Positions 27,833-36,154 of a DNA stretch of 64,000 nt are shown in pieces. This DNA is from Actinomycetes bacterium (GTDB taxonomy: Bacteria; Actinomycetota; Thermoleophilia; RBG-16-64-13): contig JAGXFW010000023.1 in assembly GCA_024637035.1 (NCBI GenBank), positions 124,001 through 188,000 of the forward strand, read 5' to 3'. Each line of letters begins with the position of its first letter. Position 1 is the first letter of the stretch. The notes under the pieces are model-generated. The model made no database searches. It had not been told where the DNA came from and was given only the letters and a program-made list of their open reading frames with translations. The position numbers and the translations under genes are program-made.

Positions 27833-28837
27833 TTAGTTCACGCTCACGATCAGGGCCGTCACGGCCAGGTTGGCGATGGCCAGGGGCAGGAACAGCTTCC
27901 ACCCGATGTCCATCAGCTGGTTATACCTGTAACGGGGCAGCGTCCAGCGGATCCACATGTACATGAACACGAAGAACAACACCTTGCCGACCAGCCAGAT
28001 GAACCCGGGGATGAAGTTCAAGGCCTCGATGGGAGCCCGCCAACCGCCGAAGAAGAGCGTCACGATGACGGCCGACACGACCACCATGTTGACGTACTCG
28101 CCGAACATGAAGAGACCCCAACGCATGCCGGTGTACTCGGTCATGTGGCCGGCCACCAGTTCCTGCTCCGCCTCGGCGAGGTCGAAGGGAGCGCGGTTCA
28201 ATTCCGCGATGCTGGACACGTAGAAGATGACGAAGCCCACTATCTGGGGGATGAAGTACCAGTTCCAGAAGTTGCCGGCCTGCGCATCGACGATATCGAC
28301 GAAGCTGAGCGACCCGGACAGGATGATCAGGCCCACAAGCGAAAGGCCCATGCTGATCTCATACGACACCATCTGCGCGCCGGAGCGAAGGCTCCCAAGG
28401 AGCGACCAGTGGTTGTTCGAGGCCCAGCCGGCGAAGACGATGCCGTACACGGCTACCGACCCGAGCGCCAGGAACATGATGACGCCGGCGTCGAAGTCGG
28501 CGATGACCAGATCGACCGTGTGTCCGAAGATCTCCACACCCATCGGCCCGAAGGGGATCAGGGCCATGGTGATGAACGCCGGCACGAACAAGATATACGG
28601 AGCGATGCGGAACACCGGCTTGTCGGCCCAATCGGGGATCAGGTCTTCTTTGCTCAGCAACTTGGCCATGTCGCCGAAGGACTGCAGTGCACCCCACGGG
28701 CCTGCGTAGGTGGGGCCCATGCGGCTCTGGAAGAAGCCCGCGAACTTGCGCTCGAAGTAGATGATGAAGGGCACCATGCCCACGCCGACCGCCACCCACA
28801 GGATCGCCTTGATGAGAAGGAAGATGAAGTCGGTCAT
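27833..28837 (-). CDS. nuoH: NADH-quinone oxidoreductase subunit H
   Basis: 334 residues, about eight membrane helices; forms the quinone-binding chamber entrance with NuoB and NuoD. Conserved stretches YFERKFAGFFQSRMGPTYAG and AELNRAPFDLAEAEQELVAG are intact. ATG 28837 overlaps the nuoD stop by four bases (ATGA). Confidence 0.96.
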   Translation of the reverse strand: MTDFIFLLIKAILWVAVGVGMVPFIIYFERKFAGFFQSRMGPTYAGPWGALQSFGDMAKLLSKEDLIPDWADKPVFRIAPYILFVPAFITMALIPFGPMGVEIFGHTVDLVIADFDAGVIMFLALGSVAVYGIVFAGWASNNHWSLLGSLRSGAQMVSYEISMGLSLVGLIILSGSLSFVDIVDAQAGNFWNWYFIPQIVGFVIFYVSSIAELNRAPFDLAEAEQELVAGHMTEYTGMRWGLFMFGEYVNMVVVSAVIVTLFFGGWRAPIEALNFIPGFIWLVGKVLFFVFMYMWIRWTLPRYRYNQLMDIGWKLFLPLAIANLAVTALIVSVN

Positions 28838-30111
28838 CGGTCGCAGTCTCCAAGTACGACGTCGATACTGCCGAAGATGCCCACCGAGTCGGAGAGCATC
28901 TCACCCTCGAACATGGCGGGCACGGCCTGGCCGTGGTAGAAGCTCGGCGTGCTCAAGCGCAGACGTTGTGGCTTGGGGCCGCCGTCGGACACGATGTATA
29001 CGCCCATCTCGCCCTTGGGCACCTCGATAGCCCGGTAGACTTCGCCTTTCGGCACATGAGGGCCGTGGATCACGTGCATGAAATCCTGGATCATGGCGGC
29101 CGAGTCGCGCAGCACGTTCTTCTTCAGGGGCAGCACGTGGGCGGCGTCGTCGGCCAAGTAGGGTCCATCGGGGAGGTTGTCGAGGCACTGCCTGATGATC
29201 TTGCAGCTCTCGCGCATCTCTTTCATGCGAACGAGGAAGCGATCGTACACGTCGGAGTTGTACTCCACGGCCACCTCGAAATCGACCTCGTCGTATGCCG
29301 CGTAGGGCTCGTCCTTGCGAAGGTCGCGGGCGACACCCGTGGACCGCAATGTGGGGCCGGTGATGCGCCATGCGTTGCAGTCCTCAGAGGTGAAGATACC
29401 GATGTTCCTCGCGCGCTTGTTGAAGATGCGGTTCGACGTGATCAGCCGCTCGTACTCGTCGAAGCGCTTGGGAAGGAAGTCCACGACGCTGCGGCACCGG
29501 CCCACCCAACCTTCGGGCAAGTCTTTTGAGACGCCGCCGATGCGGGCGTACGAATGGGTGAGTCGCGCTCCGCAGACCATCTCGAACAGGTCGAGGATGT
29601 ACTCGCGGTCGCGGAAACAGATCAGGAAGAAGGTCTGCGCCCCGAAGTCCATGATGTGCACCCCGAGCCACAGGATGTGGTTCGCCAGGCGCGTGAGTTC
29701 GTGAGCGATAGTGCGGATGTAGCGGGCGCGGCGCGGCACCTCGACACCCATGAGCTTCTCGACCGCTTCGCAGTAGCCGTGGTTCATGGCGAAGCTGGCC
29801 ACGTAGTCCAGGCGGTCCGTGACCGGGATGAACTGGTGGTAGGTCATCTGCTCGGCCAACTTCTCGACACCCCGGTGCAGGTTGCCGATGCCCGGCCGCG
29901 TGCGGACGATGATCTCGCCGTCGAGATCGACCACAGCCTGGTACACCCCATGCATGGACGGGTGCTGCGGGCCCATGCTCACCGTGATGGTCTCTTGGCC
30001 CTCGTGCACCCGCTGCCTGGTGTAGAGCTTGCGCTCCTTCAGCTCTTCAAGCGTCGGCCGGTGGACCTCCTCGGCTCCATGAGCATGGCCGTTGGTCGGC
30101 GCGCCGCTCAT
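28834..30111 (-). CDS. nuoD: NADH-quinone oxidoreductase subunit D
   Basis: 425 residues, homologous to the large subunit of NiFe hydrogenases and forming the quinone-binding site with NuoB. The conserved start of the domain (VSMGPQHPSMHG), YHQFIPVTDRLDYVASFAMN and the C-terminal PKGEMGVYIVSDG are seen. About 40 N-terminal residues before VSMGPQHP are a hydrophilic extension. The ATG directly follows the nuoC stop; C and D are separate genes, not fused. Confidence 0.96.
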   Translation of the reverse strand: MSGAPTNGHAHGAEEVHRPTLEELKERKLYTRQRVHEGQETITVSMGPQHPSMHGVYQAVVDLDGEIIVRTRPGIGNLHRGVEKLAEQMTYHQFIPVTDRLDYVASFAMNHGYCEAVEKLMGVEVPRRARYIRTIAHELTRLANHILWLGVHIMDFGAQTFFLICFRDREYILDLFEMVCGARLTHSYARIGGVSKDLPEGWVGRCRSVVDFLPKRFDEYERLITSNRIFNKRARNIGIFTSEDCNAWRITGPTLRSTGVARDLRKDEPYAAYDEVDFEVAVEYNSDVYDRFLVRMKEMRESCKIIRQCLDNLPDGPYLADDAAHVLPLKKNVLRDSAAMIQDFMHVIHGPHVPKGEVYRAIEVPKGEMGVYIVSDGGPKPQRLRLSTPSFYHGQAVPAMFEGEMLSDSVGIFGSIDVVLGDCDR

Positions 30112-30642
30112 CTAGATCTTTCCTTTCAGGTCGGTGCGGATCCGGCCGCCCACGGTGCCCCGCAGCGGGAAGTCCTTCCGCAACGGGAATCCTTCGAAGT
30201 CTTCAGTAGTGAGCAGGCGGATCAGGTTGGGATGACCGTCGAACACGATGCCGTACATCTCCCACGTCTCGCGTTCGTCCCAGTCGGCGGAGGGCCACAC
30301 GCCACTCGCGGTGGGCAGACTCTGGCCTTCGGCGAGCATCACCTTCAGCCGTAGCCGCGTGCCCTTGGAGACGGAGGTGAGGTGCACCACCACTTCCATG
30401 GGAGCCTCGCTCCGCTTCGGATAGTGGTTGCCCAGCAGGCTGTCGAGGCGCTCGAAAGCCAACTCGGGCGTATCGCGACAGTACTCGAGTACCGCCATGT
30501 AGTCCTCGACGGCGACTGTGAACGTCAGTTCGCCTCGAAAGAAGGAGGAGCCGAGCAACCTGTCTCCGAACTCCTCCTCGAGTTTGGCGAAGACCACCTG
30601 CAAGGCCTCCGGTATCTCGACAGTCTCTTGTCTTGCTTCCAT
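30112..30642 (-). CDS. nuoC: NADH-quinone oxidoreductase subunit C
   Basis: 176 residues, the 30-kDa subunit of the hydrophilic arm. The typical segment WPSADWDERETWEMYGIVFDG and the C-terminal EGFPLRKDFPL match the family. It has no cofactor and stabilises the NuoB-NuoD-NuoI junction. Lies 45 bases after nuoB. Confidence 0.95.
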   Translation of the reverse strand: MEARQETVEIPEALQVVFAKLEEEFGDRLLGSSFFRGELTFTVAVEDYMAVLEYCRDTPELAFERLDSLLGNHYPKRSEAPMEVVVHLTSVSKGTRLRLKVMLAEGQSLPTASGVWPSADWDERETWEMYGIVFDGHPNLIRLLTTEDFEGFPLRKDFPLRGTVGGRIRTDLKGKI

Positions 30643-30687
30643 CCTTCCCCTTCTCCGGATCGGGCTGCCGAGCAGCCGTTCCGTCCG

Positions 30688-31323
30688 CTACTCGCCGATG
30701 GCCGCTCGCGCGGGGATCGTGCGAAGCCCGTCGTAGGCGTGGCGGCTCTGCTTGACCCTGTCGCGGAGCATCTCGAGGCCTTCCCAGAGCGCCTCGGGCC
30801 GCGGCGGACAACCGGGCACGTACACATCCACGGGAATGAGCGCGTCGATGCCCTGAACGACGCTGTAGGTGTTCCAGATGTTGCCGGAGATCGCACACGA
30901 GCCCATGGCCAGCACCCACTTGGGGTCGGGGATCTGCTCGTAGAGGCGGACCACCCTGGGGGCCATCTTCGTCGTGCACCAACCGGCCACGATCATGCCG
31001 TCCGCCTGCCGCGGGGAGGCGCGCATGGCCTCCATACCGAAGCGGGAGAGGTCGTAGCGAGGGCCGGCCGTGGCCATCATCTCGATGGCGCAGCAGGCCA
31101 GACCGAACAGGAGAGGCCACCAGGAGAAGCTACGGCCGAAACCAAGGAGCTTCTCGAGGTTCGCCGGGATCGCGACGCCGGGGATATGCTCTTCGTCGAG
31201 CGCCTCCCTCACCTGCGCGTCTGAAGCATTCCTGAGAGAGGCGAGGGCTGCCTGAGAGATGTCCAGATCCCCTACTGCGGCACTGCCCGAAGTGTCTTTG
31301 CCCAAGCCCACGGGTTTGGTCAT
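30688..31323 (-). CDS. nuoB: NADH-quinone oxidoreductase subunit B
   Basis: 211 residues; carries cluster N2, which reduces quinone. The ligands C77 and C78 ([10 protein letters not shown]), C143 (GSCAISG) and C172 ([11 protein letters not shown]) are present. The start ATG 31323 overlaps the nuoA stop (ATGA); the upstream part of the frame to 31548 is a nuoA shadow. About 55 residues precede the conserved domain, somewhat long for NuoB. Confidence 0.96.
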   Translation of the reverse strand: MTKPVGLGKDTSGSAAVGDLDISQAALASLRNASDAQVREALDEEHIPGVAIPANLEKLLGFGRSFSWWPLLFGLACCAIEMMATAGPRYDLSRFGMEAMRASPRQADGMIVAGWCTTKMAPRVVRLYEQIPDPKWVLAMGSCAISGNIWNTYSVVQGIDALIPVDVYVPGCPPRPEALWEGLEMLRDRVKQSRHAYDGLRTIPARAAIGE

Positions 31324-31688
31324 TCCCACTCGAGCACTCCCTTCTTCCATGCGTAGAAGTAGCCGACAAGAAGTATGAAGATGAAGAGGAACATCTCGAT
31401 CAAGCCGACCGTGCCGAGCTTGGCCAGCGATACCGCCCAGGGATACATGAACACGGCTTCCAGATCGAACAGCACGAAGAGCACCGCGACCAGGTAGAAG
31501 TGCACGTTGTAGGGGAGACGGGCGTCGCCGTCTGGAAGGACCCCACACTCGTAGGGCAGACCCTTGTTAGGGTTCTTACTCGTGGGTGCCAGGATGTGGG
31601 CGATGGTGATAAGTGCGACGGCCACGATAGCGCCGATGGCGAACATCAGGCCGAACTGGACGATGAGATCGACGGACGGGCTGATCAC
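31320..31688 (-). CDS. nuoA: NADH-quinone oxidoreductase subunit A
   Basis: 122 residues, three membrane helices, first gene of the operon. The conserved segments [20 protein letters not shown] (loop near the quinone site) and [20 protein letters not shown] are present. GTG 31688 is chosen because AGAGG lies 7 bases upstream and it gives the normal length; the frame can be read back to 31799 without homology. Confidence 0.94.
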   Translation of the reverse strand: MISPSVDLIVQFGLMFAIGAIVAVALITIAHILAPTSKNPNKGLPYECGVLPDGDARLPYNVHFYLVAVLFVLFDLEAVFMYPWAVSLAKLGTVGLIEMFLFIFILLVGYFYAWKKGVLEWE

Positions 31689-31734
31689 AGGCGCACCTCT
31701 GCGTTCATTGGCCTCGGCGTTCTGGCACTCGACT

Positions 31735-31750
31735 GTGTGAGGTCTCACAC
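31735..31750. promoter_or_regulatory. Palindromic operator candidate in the nuo leader
   Basis: GTGTGAGGTCTCACAC is a perfect 16-base palindrome containing TGTGA-N4-TCACA. The five-base half sites with a four-base centre resemble operators of the CRP/FNR superfamily. It would span about +4 to +19 of the predicted nuo transcript, a position that suits repression. Confidence 0.45.
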
Positions 31751-31760
31751 AACGGGGGTC

Positions 31761-31789
31761 ACAATAACAAATCGACCTAGGGGTTGCAA
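31761..31789 (-). promoter_or_regulatory. Predicted promoter of the nuo operon
   Basis: On the - strand, -35 TTGCAA (31784-31789), a 17-base spacer and -10 TATTGT (31761-31766) predict a start near 31754, about 65 bases before nuoA. Confidence 0.6.
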
Positions 31790-32022
31790 CAGAATTCACA
31801 GCTTCTCGCGCCCGTTCAACCCCGCTTTTTTTCCGCTCCCCGTGCCTCCTGTCCCGTTCCCCGGCACAGAGACGTCCGACGAGGCGTGGCGACGGGCCTG
31901 ACCTGACCGGGACGCCCGCCTGTCACGCTTGACGAGCCGCGGCGCGCCGACCCGACCGGCGTCAAGGAGGCCTACACTGTCGGTCCGCCCCATCACGCTG
32001 AGTCTGGGGCGATGCCCACGAT
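31790..32022. other. Intergenic region upstream of nuo with no gene recognised
   Basis: Beyond the nuo promoter no frame in this stretch has convincing coding character. There is a run of seven T at 31826-31832 with no good hairpin before it. Confidence 0.4.
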
Positions 32023-32038
32023 CACGGGGGAGGCTTGG

Positions 32039-32427
32039 ATGGGCTACTTCGACACGCAGCGTGGCGTCGAGGAGTACATCCCGATGCCGGCCTCTTGCTC
32101 CTCGACGCAACCGCCCCGGACACCGAGCGACGCTTCGATTGCATCTACTCGAACAAGGTGCTCCATCACCTCACGCGCGACGAGGTGCGGGCCTCGCTCG
32201 AGGCGCAAGCCGGCCTCCTCAACACCGCCGGTCTTGCGATGCACTCCTTCTGGTGGGGTGACAAGGCGGACGAAGAGATGGAGGGCCTGCGTTTCGTCTA
32301 CTACACGAAGGAATCGCTCGCCGCCATCGTCGCCGGAACCGGGTTCGAGACCGTCGAGTTGGAACGCTATTCCGAGATGGAGGCCGACGATTCGCTCCTC
32401 ATACTGCTGCGCAAGCTCGAATCGTAG
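32039..32427 (+). pseudogene. Class I SAM methyltransferase, internally deleted and frameshifted
   Basis: A start ATG at 32039 with GGGAGG five bases upstream opens MGYFDTQRGVEEYI, a typical N-terminus of a small methyltransferase family. After codon 14 the reading shifts: the +1 frame continues with HPDAGLLLLDA and FDCIYSNKVLHHLTRDEV and runs to a normal C-terminus ending at 32427. The segment that should hold SAM-binding motif I (a DLGxGxG-type loop) is absent, so about 60-70 residues seem to be lost along with the frame. The junction is at 32077-32080, where CATC can belong to either side. Neither fragment can be active alone. The family comparison is from memory, not a search. Confidence 0.7.
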
Positions 32428-32525
32428 TGGTGCGGAGGCACGGGCTGTAGGCGGCGGGTGGGCGCTCTCAACCGGATCTCTCGGGCGATCCAACCTCGCA
32501 GGGTGCGTCGAAGATCGTGAAGCGA

Positions 32526-32539
32526 CGCCCGTTCGGGCG
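32526..32539 (-). terminator. Small hairpin after the HEPN gene
   Basis: CGCCCG-TT-CGGGCG forms a perfect 6-bp stem just past the HEPN stop codon (32548). There is no clear T-run; a weak terminator candidate. Confidence 0.25.
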
Positions 32540-32547
32540 GCGATCGG

Positions 32548-32961
32548 TCAGAGGGCCGGAGCGTCGGGCAGGATCCCGCGGACGATCCCCATCACCAGGC
32601 GGGCCACTCGGGCGGACTCCTCCGCCTCCTCTCGCCCAAACGGTTCCCATTCGCCCGGATAGCGGGCTTCGATAGCGTAGCGGTTCAGCGGGAGGATCAT
32701 CTCCAGGTCGAGCGCAAGCCCCGGTTCCTCCCCTGCAAGCTGCACAAGCAGCCGGAGATCATGCGTTCTCGGCAGCGCGATCGACCGCCAAATGAGCACC
32801 GCTTTGAGGTACTTCTCGACACACTGCTGAGCATGGAAGCACACCGTGTCGAAGGGACAGTCATCTTCGAGTAGCAGTGTGTGCTCGGCATTTCGCAGGT
32901 CGTGGTCGGCCTTTTCGGCCCATTGGTATGCCTCGATGAGCCGGTCAGGCCGCCCGCTCAT
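32548..32961 (-). CDS. HEPN-domain protein (putative toxin of HEPN/MNT pair)
   Basis: 137 residues of the HEPN family, all helical. The motif CFHAQQCVEKYLKAVLIWR and RTHDLRLLVQLA followed by RYAIEARYPGEW are characteristic. In type VII toxin-antitoxin systems the HEPN protein is an RNase or growth inhibitor and its MNT partner inactivates it by adding AMP to a tyrosine. Here I see no canonical R-x4-6-H RNase motif (nearest are R-x-H and R-x7-H), so activity may differ. ATG 32961 lies inside the upstream MNT gene (17-base overlap), so the two are coupled. Confidence 0.85.
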   Translation of the reverse strand: MSGRPDRLIEAYQWAEKADHDLRNAEHTLLLEDDCPFDTVCFHAQQCVEKYLKAVLIWRSIALPRTHDLRLLVQLAGEEPGLALDLEMILPLNRYAIEARYPGEWEPFGREEAEESARVARLVMGIVRGILPDAPAL

Positions 32962-33286
32962 AGAGGACCTTCCCCTCCCGCATCGCCGGAGCGATGATGG
33001 ACCCAAGGCTATCGCGGCCGCGCTCGACATCGCCGGGGGTAACCACGATCAGGTCGATCGGCACCGGCACTCCCACAAGGGCGATGTCGATTTCCGTCGC
33101 TTTCCTGCGCTTTGAGCCCTCGACGTCCATGACGATGAGAAGGTCGACGTCGCTGTCCGGTTCGGCCGACCTGCGAGCCCACGATCCGAAAAGGATGATC
33201 CGTTGAGGATCGAATCCATCAACGATACGTCGGACGATCTCGTCGAGCGTTGACTGGTTGGTGTCCATATCCAAAGCTACCGTCAT
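32945..33286 (-). CDS. MNT-type minimal nucleotidyltransferase (putative antitoxin)
   Basis: 113 residues of the minimal nucleotidyltransferase family. The active-site pattern GSWARRSAEPDSDVDLLIV contains the G-S motif and the D-x-D metal site, and a third acidic position is seen in EIDIALVG. The protein would transfer AMP to its HEPN partner encoded directly downstream with overlapping frames. It lies in a small accessory patch between nuo and tatC. Confidence 0.88.
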   Translation of the reverse strand: MTVALDMDTNQSTLDEIVRRIVDGFDPQRIILFGSWARRSAEPDSDVDLLIVMDVEGSKRRKATEIDIALVGVPVPIDLIVVTPGDVERGRDSLGSIIAPAMREGKVLYERAA

Positions 33287-33662
33287 GTCAGCGCTCCCCT
33301 TTCAATGACCCGGTCCCAGTATACACGGCCGTCGTTGCCTTCCGTCCGCCCGGCGCGCGGTGGCAGCGAGCATCCGGGTGCGGCGGATCTGCACCCCTCT
33401 TTCGCGAAGTGGGCGCAGGCTCGGGAGAGGAGGCCGGCCGTCGAGGCTCCCCGCTCATCGGGGAGGAGCTCCACCGCATCACGGCCGTCCGGCACAAGGC
33501 GCGGGAGTCAAGCTTGAGCGCGAGCGCGCCATGAGGTGGGAAACCCTGGTGGCGGTGCTCGAGTGTCGCCTCGACCTCGTTCCGCTCCTTGCCCGCAAGC
33601 GAGACTCGGCGTCCACAATACTGGCCGTGGCCCCACAGGCGCCAGCATTCGACCCCCGTTGC
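33287..33662. other. Intergenic stretch without a supported gene
   Basis: Long open frames exist on both strands here (for example 33288-33698 on - and 33360-33707 on +), but none shows a recognisable domain, a ribosome-binding site or normal composition. It may be decayed accessory DNA. Confidence 0.4.
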
Positions 33663-33668
33663 TATACT
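33663..33668 (+). promoter_or_regulatory. -10 element upstream of tatC
   Basis: A good TATACT stands about 96 bases before the tatC GTG. No convincing -35 is visible at 16-18 bases, so this is tentative. Confidence 0.3.
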
Positions 33669-33763
33669 AGCGACCGCGCCGTGCGGCGAGCCGGCCATGC
33701 ACCCTGACAGCCGCGACCGCGCCGTGCGACCGAGTCCACCATCTCTGCCGAATAGGACTTCGT

Positions 33764-34534
33764 GTGACGACCATCGGTGATCAGGAACGTATGAACGTAG
33801 TCGAGCATCTCGGCGAACTGCGCAAGCGGCTCGTCATCGCGATCTCGTCCCTAGTAGTGGGGATGGTGGTGGCCTTCATCGCCAAGGACTGGGTCTTCGC
33901 CGTGCTGAAACGGCCGTTGCTGAACATGGACGGCGTCAACGCCGACCTGACCACCTTCAGCCCCACCGAGCCGTTCATGACCGTCCTTCGCGTCTCCATC
34001 TACGCCGGCTTGGTCCTTGCGCTACCCATCGTCCTCTGGCAACTCTGGTCGTTCATCATGCCTGCACTCTACGAGAGCGAAAAGAGGAGCGTACTGCCGT
34101 ACGTCCTGTTCACCACCGTTCTCTTCCTTACCGGCATCGTTTTCGCCTACTTCCTGGTGCTGCCCGTGGGGCTCAGCTTCCTGGTGGGCTACGGCGGCGA
34201 CATCTTCGTGCAGCAGTTGAGGGCGTCGGAATACATCAGCTTCGTGACCCTGTTCCTGCTCGCGTTCGGAGTGGTGTTCGAGGTGCCCGCCATCATGCTG
34301 ATGCTCACCGCCGCCGAACTCGTGGACCACGTCACCCTGAGACGAATACGCAAGTACGCGATCATCGGTATTGCGGTGGCCTCCATGGCGCTCACACCGG
34401 GCGGCGATCCCCTCAGCATGCTGTTGATGATGGGGCCTCTGATCGGTCTCTACGAGTTGGGCATCCTGCTCTCGCAGTATGCCACGCGTCGCAGGGCCAA
34501 GAAGAGGGCGAAACAAGCGGAAAGGGATAGGTAG
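33764..34534 (+). CDS. tatC: Sec-independent (Tat) translocase subunit TatC
   Basis: 256 residues, six membrane helices, the receptor subunit that recognises twin-arginine signal peptides. The conserved N-terminal HLGELRKRL, the SPTEPF motif in the first periplasmic loop and the GGDPLSMLLMMGPL region are intact. It starts at GTG. TatA is not adjacent. The next gene, a hydrogenase maturation protease, starts four bases after its stop; NiFe hydrogenases and many other cofactor enzymes are Tat substrates, so the pairing makes sense. Confidence 0.95.
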   Translation: MTTIGDQERMNVVEHLGELRKRLVIAISSLVVGMVVAFIAKDWVFAVLKRPLLNMDGVNADLTTFSPTEPFMTVLRVSIYAGLVLALPIVLWQLWSFIMPALYESEKRSVLPYVLFTTVLFLTGIVFAYFLVLPVGLSFLVGYGGDIFVQQLRASEYISFVTLFLLAFGVVFEVPAIMLMLTAAELVDHVTLRRIRKYAIIGIAVASMALTPGGDPLSMLLMMGPLIGLYELGILLSQYATRRRAKKRAKQAERDR

Positions 34535-34537
34535 CGC

Positions 34538-35050
34538 ATGGATCAGCAGGACAGGATCATCGTGTTGGGCGTGGGCAACCTGCTTCTCACGGATGAGGGG
34601 GTCGGGCCGCACACGATAGCCTACCTGCTCGAGCGCTGGAACTTCCCCGAGCATGTGGAACTGGTCGACGGCGCCACGGCCGGCCTCGAGTTGATCAATG
34701 TGTTCCAATCCGCCGGCCACATCATCGTGGTCGATACGGTTCTAGGAGGCTCCGAACCCGGCGCCATCTACCGATTCCACCCCGACGATGTGCCCACCGA
34801 CGTGCGCTACCGCACCTCGATCCACCAGGTGTCGTTCATCGACGCGTGGAACATGACGCGTCTTCTCGGCCCGGCTCCGGAGATCGTGATCATCGGCGTG
34901 GAACCCGAGGACATGGCGACTCCGCACGTAGGGCTCACCCAGACCATCAGCGCGCGCCTGCCCGACATCGAGGAGTTGGTGTTCGAGGAACTCGCCCGCC
35001 ACGGGGTTCAGCCTGTGCGACTGGAACAGCCGAACGCCATCGTCGAGTAG
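34538..35050 (+). CDS. Hydrogenase maturation protease
   Basis: 170 residues of the HycI/HyaD peptidase family, which clips the C-terminus of a NiFe hydrogenase large subunit after nickel insertion. The N-terminal IVLGVGNLLLTDEGVGPH contains the conserved nickel-sensing Glu, and later metal-site residues are the Asp in VDGATAG and His in TSIHQVSF. No hydrogenase structural gene lies in the window. Follows tatC by three bases, so cotranscribed. Confidence 0.9.
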   Translation: MDQQDRIIVLGVGNLLLTDEGVGPHTIAYLLERWNFPEHVELVDGATAGLELINVFQSAGHIIVVDTVLGGSEPGAIYRFHPDDVPTDVRYRTSIHQVSFIDAWNMTRLLGPAPEIVIIGVEPEDMATPHVGLTQTISARLPDIEELVFEELARHGVQPVRLEQPNAIVE

Positions 35051-35173
35051 GGGGCCGGGGCCGCCAGCGGCGACCCCGGCCGGAACCCTCGGCAGCGCCG
35101 TCTCTCACCACCGAGGGAGCGTCACGCACCACCGCACCGCGGTTCCAGCGAATGCGGTCGGCGGTGCGGTGCG

Positions 35174-35189
35174 GCACGCTGAAGCGTGC
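35174..35189. terminator. Hairpin between convergent maturation-protease and etfA genes
   Basis: GCACGC-TGAA-GCGTGC is a short perfect stem in the gap between convergent genes, 12 bases from the etfA stop. It lacks a T-run. Confidence 0.35.
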
Positions 35190-35201
35190 TGAGAGCTTCG
35201 G

Positions 35202-36152
35202 CTAGAGGGCCTTCAGCTTCTCCACCAGCGCCGGCAGCACCTCGTACAGGTTCCCGACTATGCCGTAGTCGGCGAGTTGGAAGATCGGCGCGTCCTTGTC
35301 GGTGTTGATCGCGGCGATCAGTTTCGCCGAGCTGATGCCCACCGTGTGTTGGATCTGTCCGGACACTCCCACTGCGAGATAGAAGTCGGGCTTGGTCTTG
35401 GCTCCCGAGAGACCGACGATGCGGTCCTCACCAAGCCACCCGAAGTCCGAGAGGCCCTTGGTGCAGGCCAGTTCGGCGCCGAGGGCTGCCGCCAACTCCT
35501 CGCCCAGGCCAAGGTCGTCGCGCTTCGCGAAACCCCGGCCCACGCCGACGATGCGCTCGGCCGCGTCGAGGTTGACGGCGTCGCCGTCTTTGGGGCGACG
35601 CGAGACCACTTTCGCGGCGGAGGGCTGCAGCGAGAGTGCGGCCTGCACGACCGCGCCGGCGCCGGCCACCGGCGCAGCGATCTCGAACGTCTTCGGCATG
35701 ACCGCGAACACCTTGGATTCGGTGGTGAGGTTCTCGCGGGCGACCGTGTTGCCGCCGAACGCGTATCGGCTCGCCACCACCGAGCCGTCGGTGAGCACCA
35801 GGGAGCTCACGTCGGTGACGCACCCCGCGCCGAGCTTCTGGGCGAGTCGCGGCGCCAATTCCTTTCCGCGCCGCGTCGAGGCGATCAGTACCATCGTGGC
35901 CCCGGCCTCGCAGGCCACTTGAGCCAGGGCTTCAGCTACCACGTCCACACCAAGGCCCTCGAGGGCGGGATCTTCGCTCACGAACACTCGGTCGACGCCG
36001 TGGGCACCCAGCGCTCCCGCCGAATCGGCGGCAGAGGGGCCGAAGGCAGCGGCGCTCAGGCCCATTCCCAGCGCGGCACCCAACTCCTTGCCCTTGAAGG
36101 CGAGTTCCAGGGCCGCGTCCTGCTTCTCTGAATACACAAGGATATCGGCCAT
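35202..36152 (-). CDS. etfA: Electron transfer flavoprotein alpha subunit
   Basis: 316 residues. The C-terminal FAD-binding domain has the usual signature (VGVSGQIQHTVGISSAKLIA and DAPIFQLADYGIVGN). With EtfB it accepts electrons from the acyl-CoA dehydrogenase encoded upstream and passes them to the FixC/FixX quinone oxidoreductase. ATG 36152 is two bases after the etfB stop; the frame's extension to 36329 is an etfB shadow. Confidence 0.94.
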   Translation of the reverse strand: MADILVYSEKQDAALELAFKGKELGAALGMGLSAAAFGPSAADSAGALGAHGVDRVFVSEDPALEGLGVDVVAEALAQVACEAGATMVLIASTRRGKELAPRLAQKLGAGCVTDVSSLVLTDGSVVASRYAFGGNTVARENLTTESKVFAVMPKTFEIAAPVAGAGAVVQAALSLQPSAAKVVSRRPKDGDAVNLDAAERIVGVGRGFAKRDDLGLGEELAAALGAELACTKGLSDFGWLGEDRIVGLSGAKTKPDFYLAVGVSGQIQHTVGISSAKLIAAINTDKDAPIFQLADYGIVGNLYEVLPALVEKLKAL

Positions 36153-36154
36153 GG

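Noticed and set aside
31781-31832. GGGGTTG/CAACCCC inverted repeat followed by seven T
   Set aside because: The loop is about 29 bases and no + strand gene lies upstream to be terminated; the left arm is part of the nuo promoter.
33288-33698. Overlapping open frames on both strands between the MNT gene and tatC
   Set aside because: No domain, no ribosome-binding site, and Arg/Pro/Ser-rich composition typical of non-coding GC-rich DNA.
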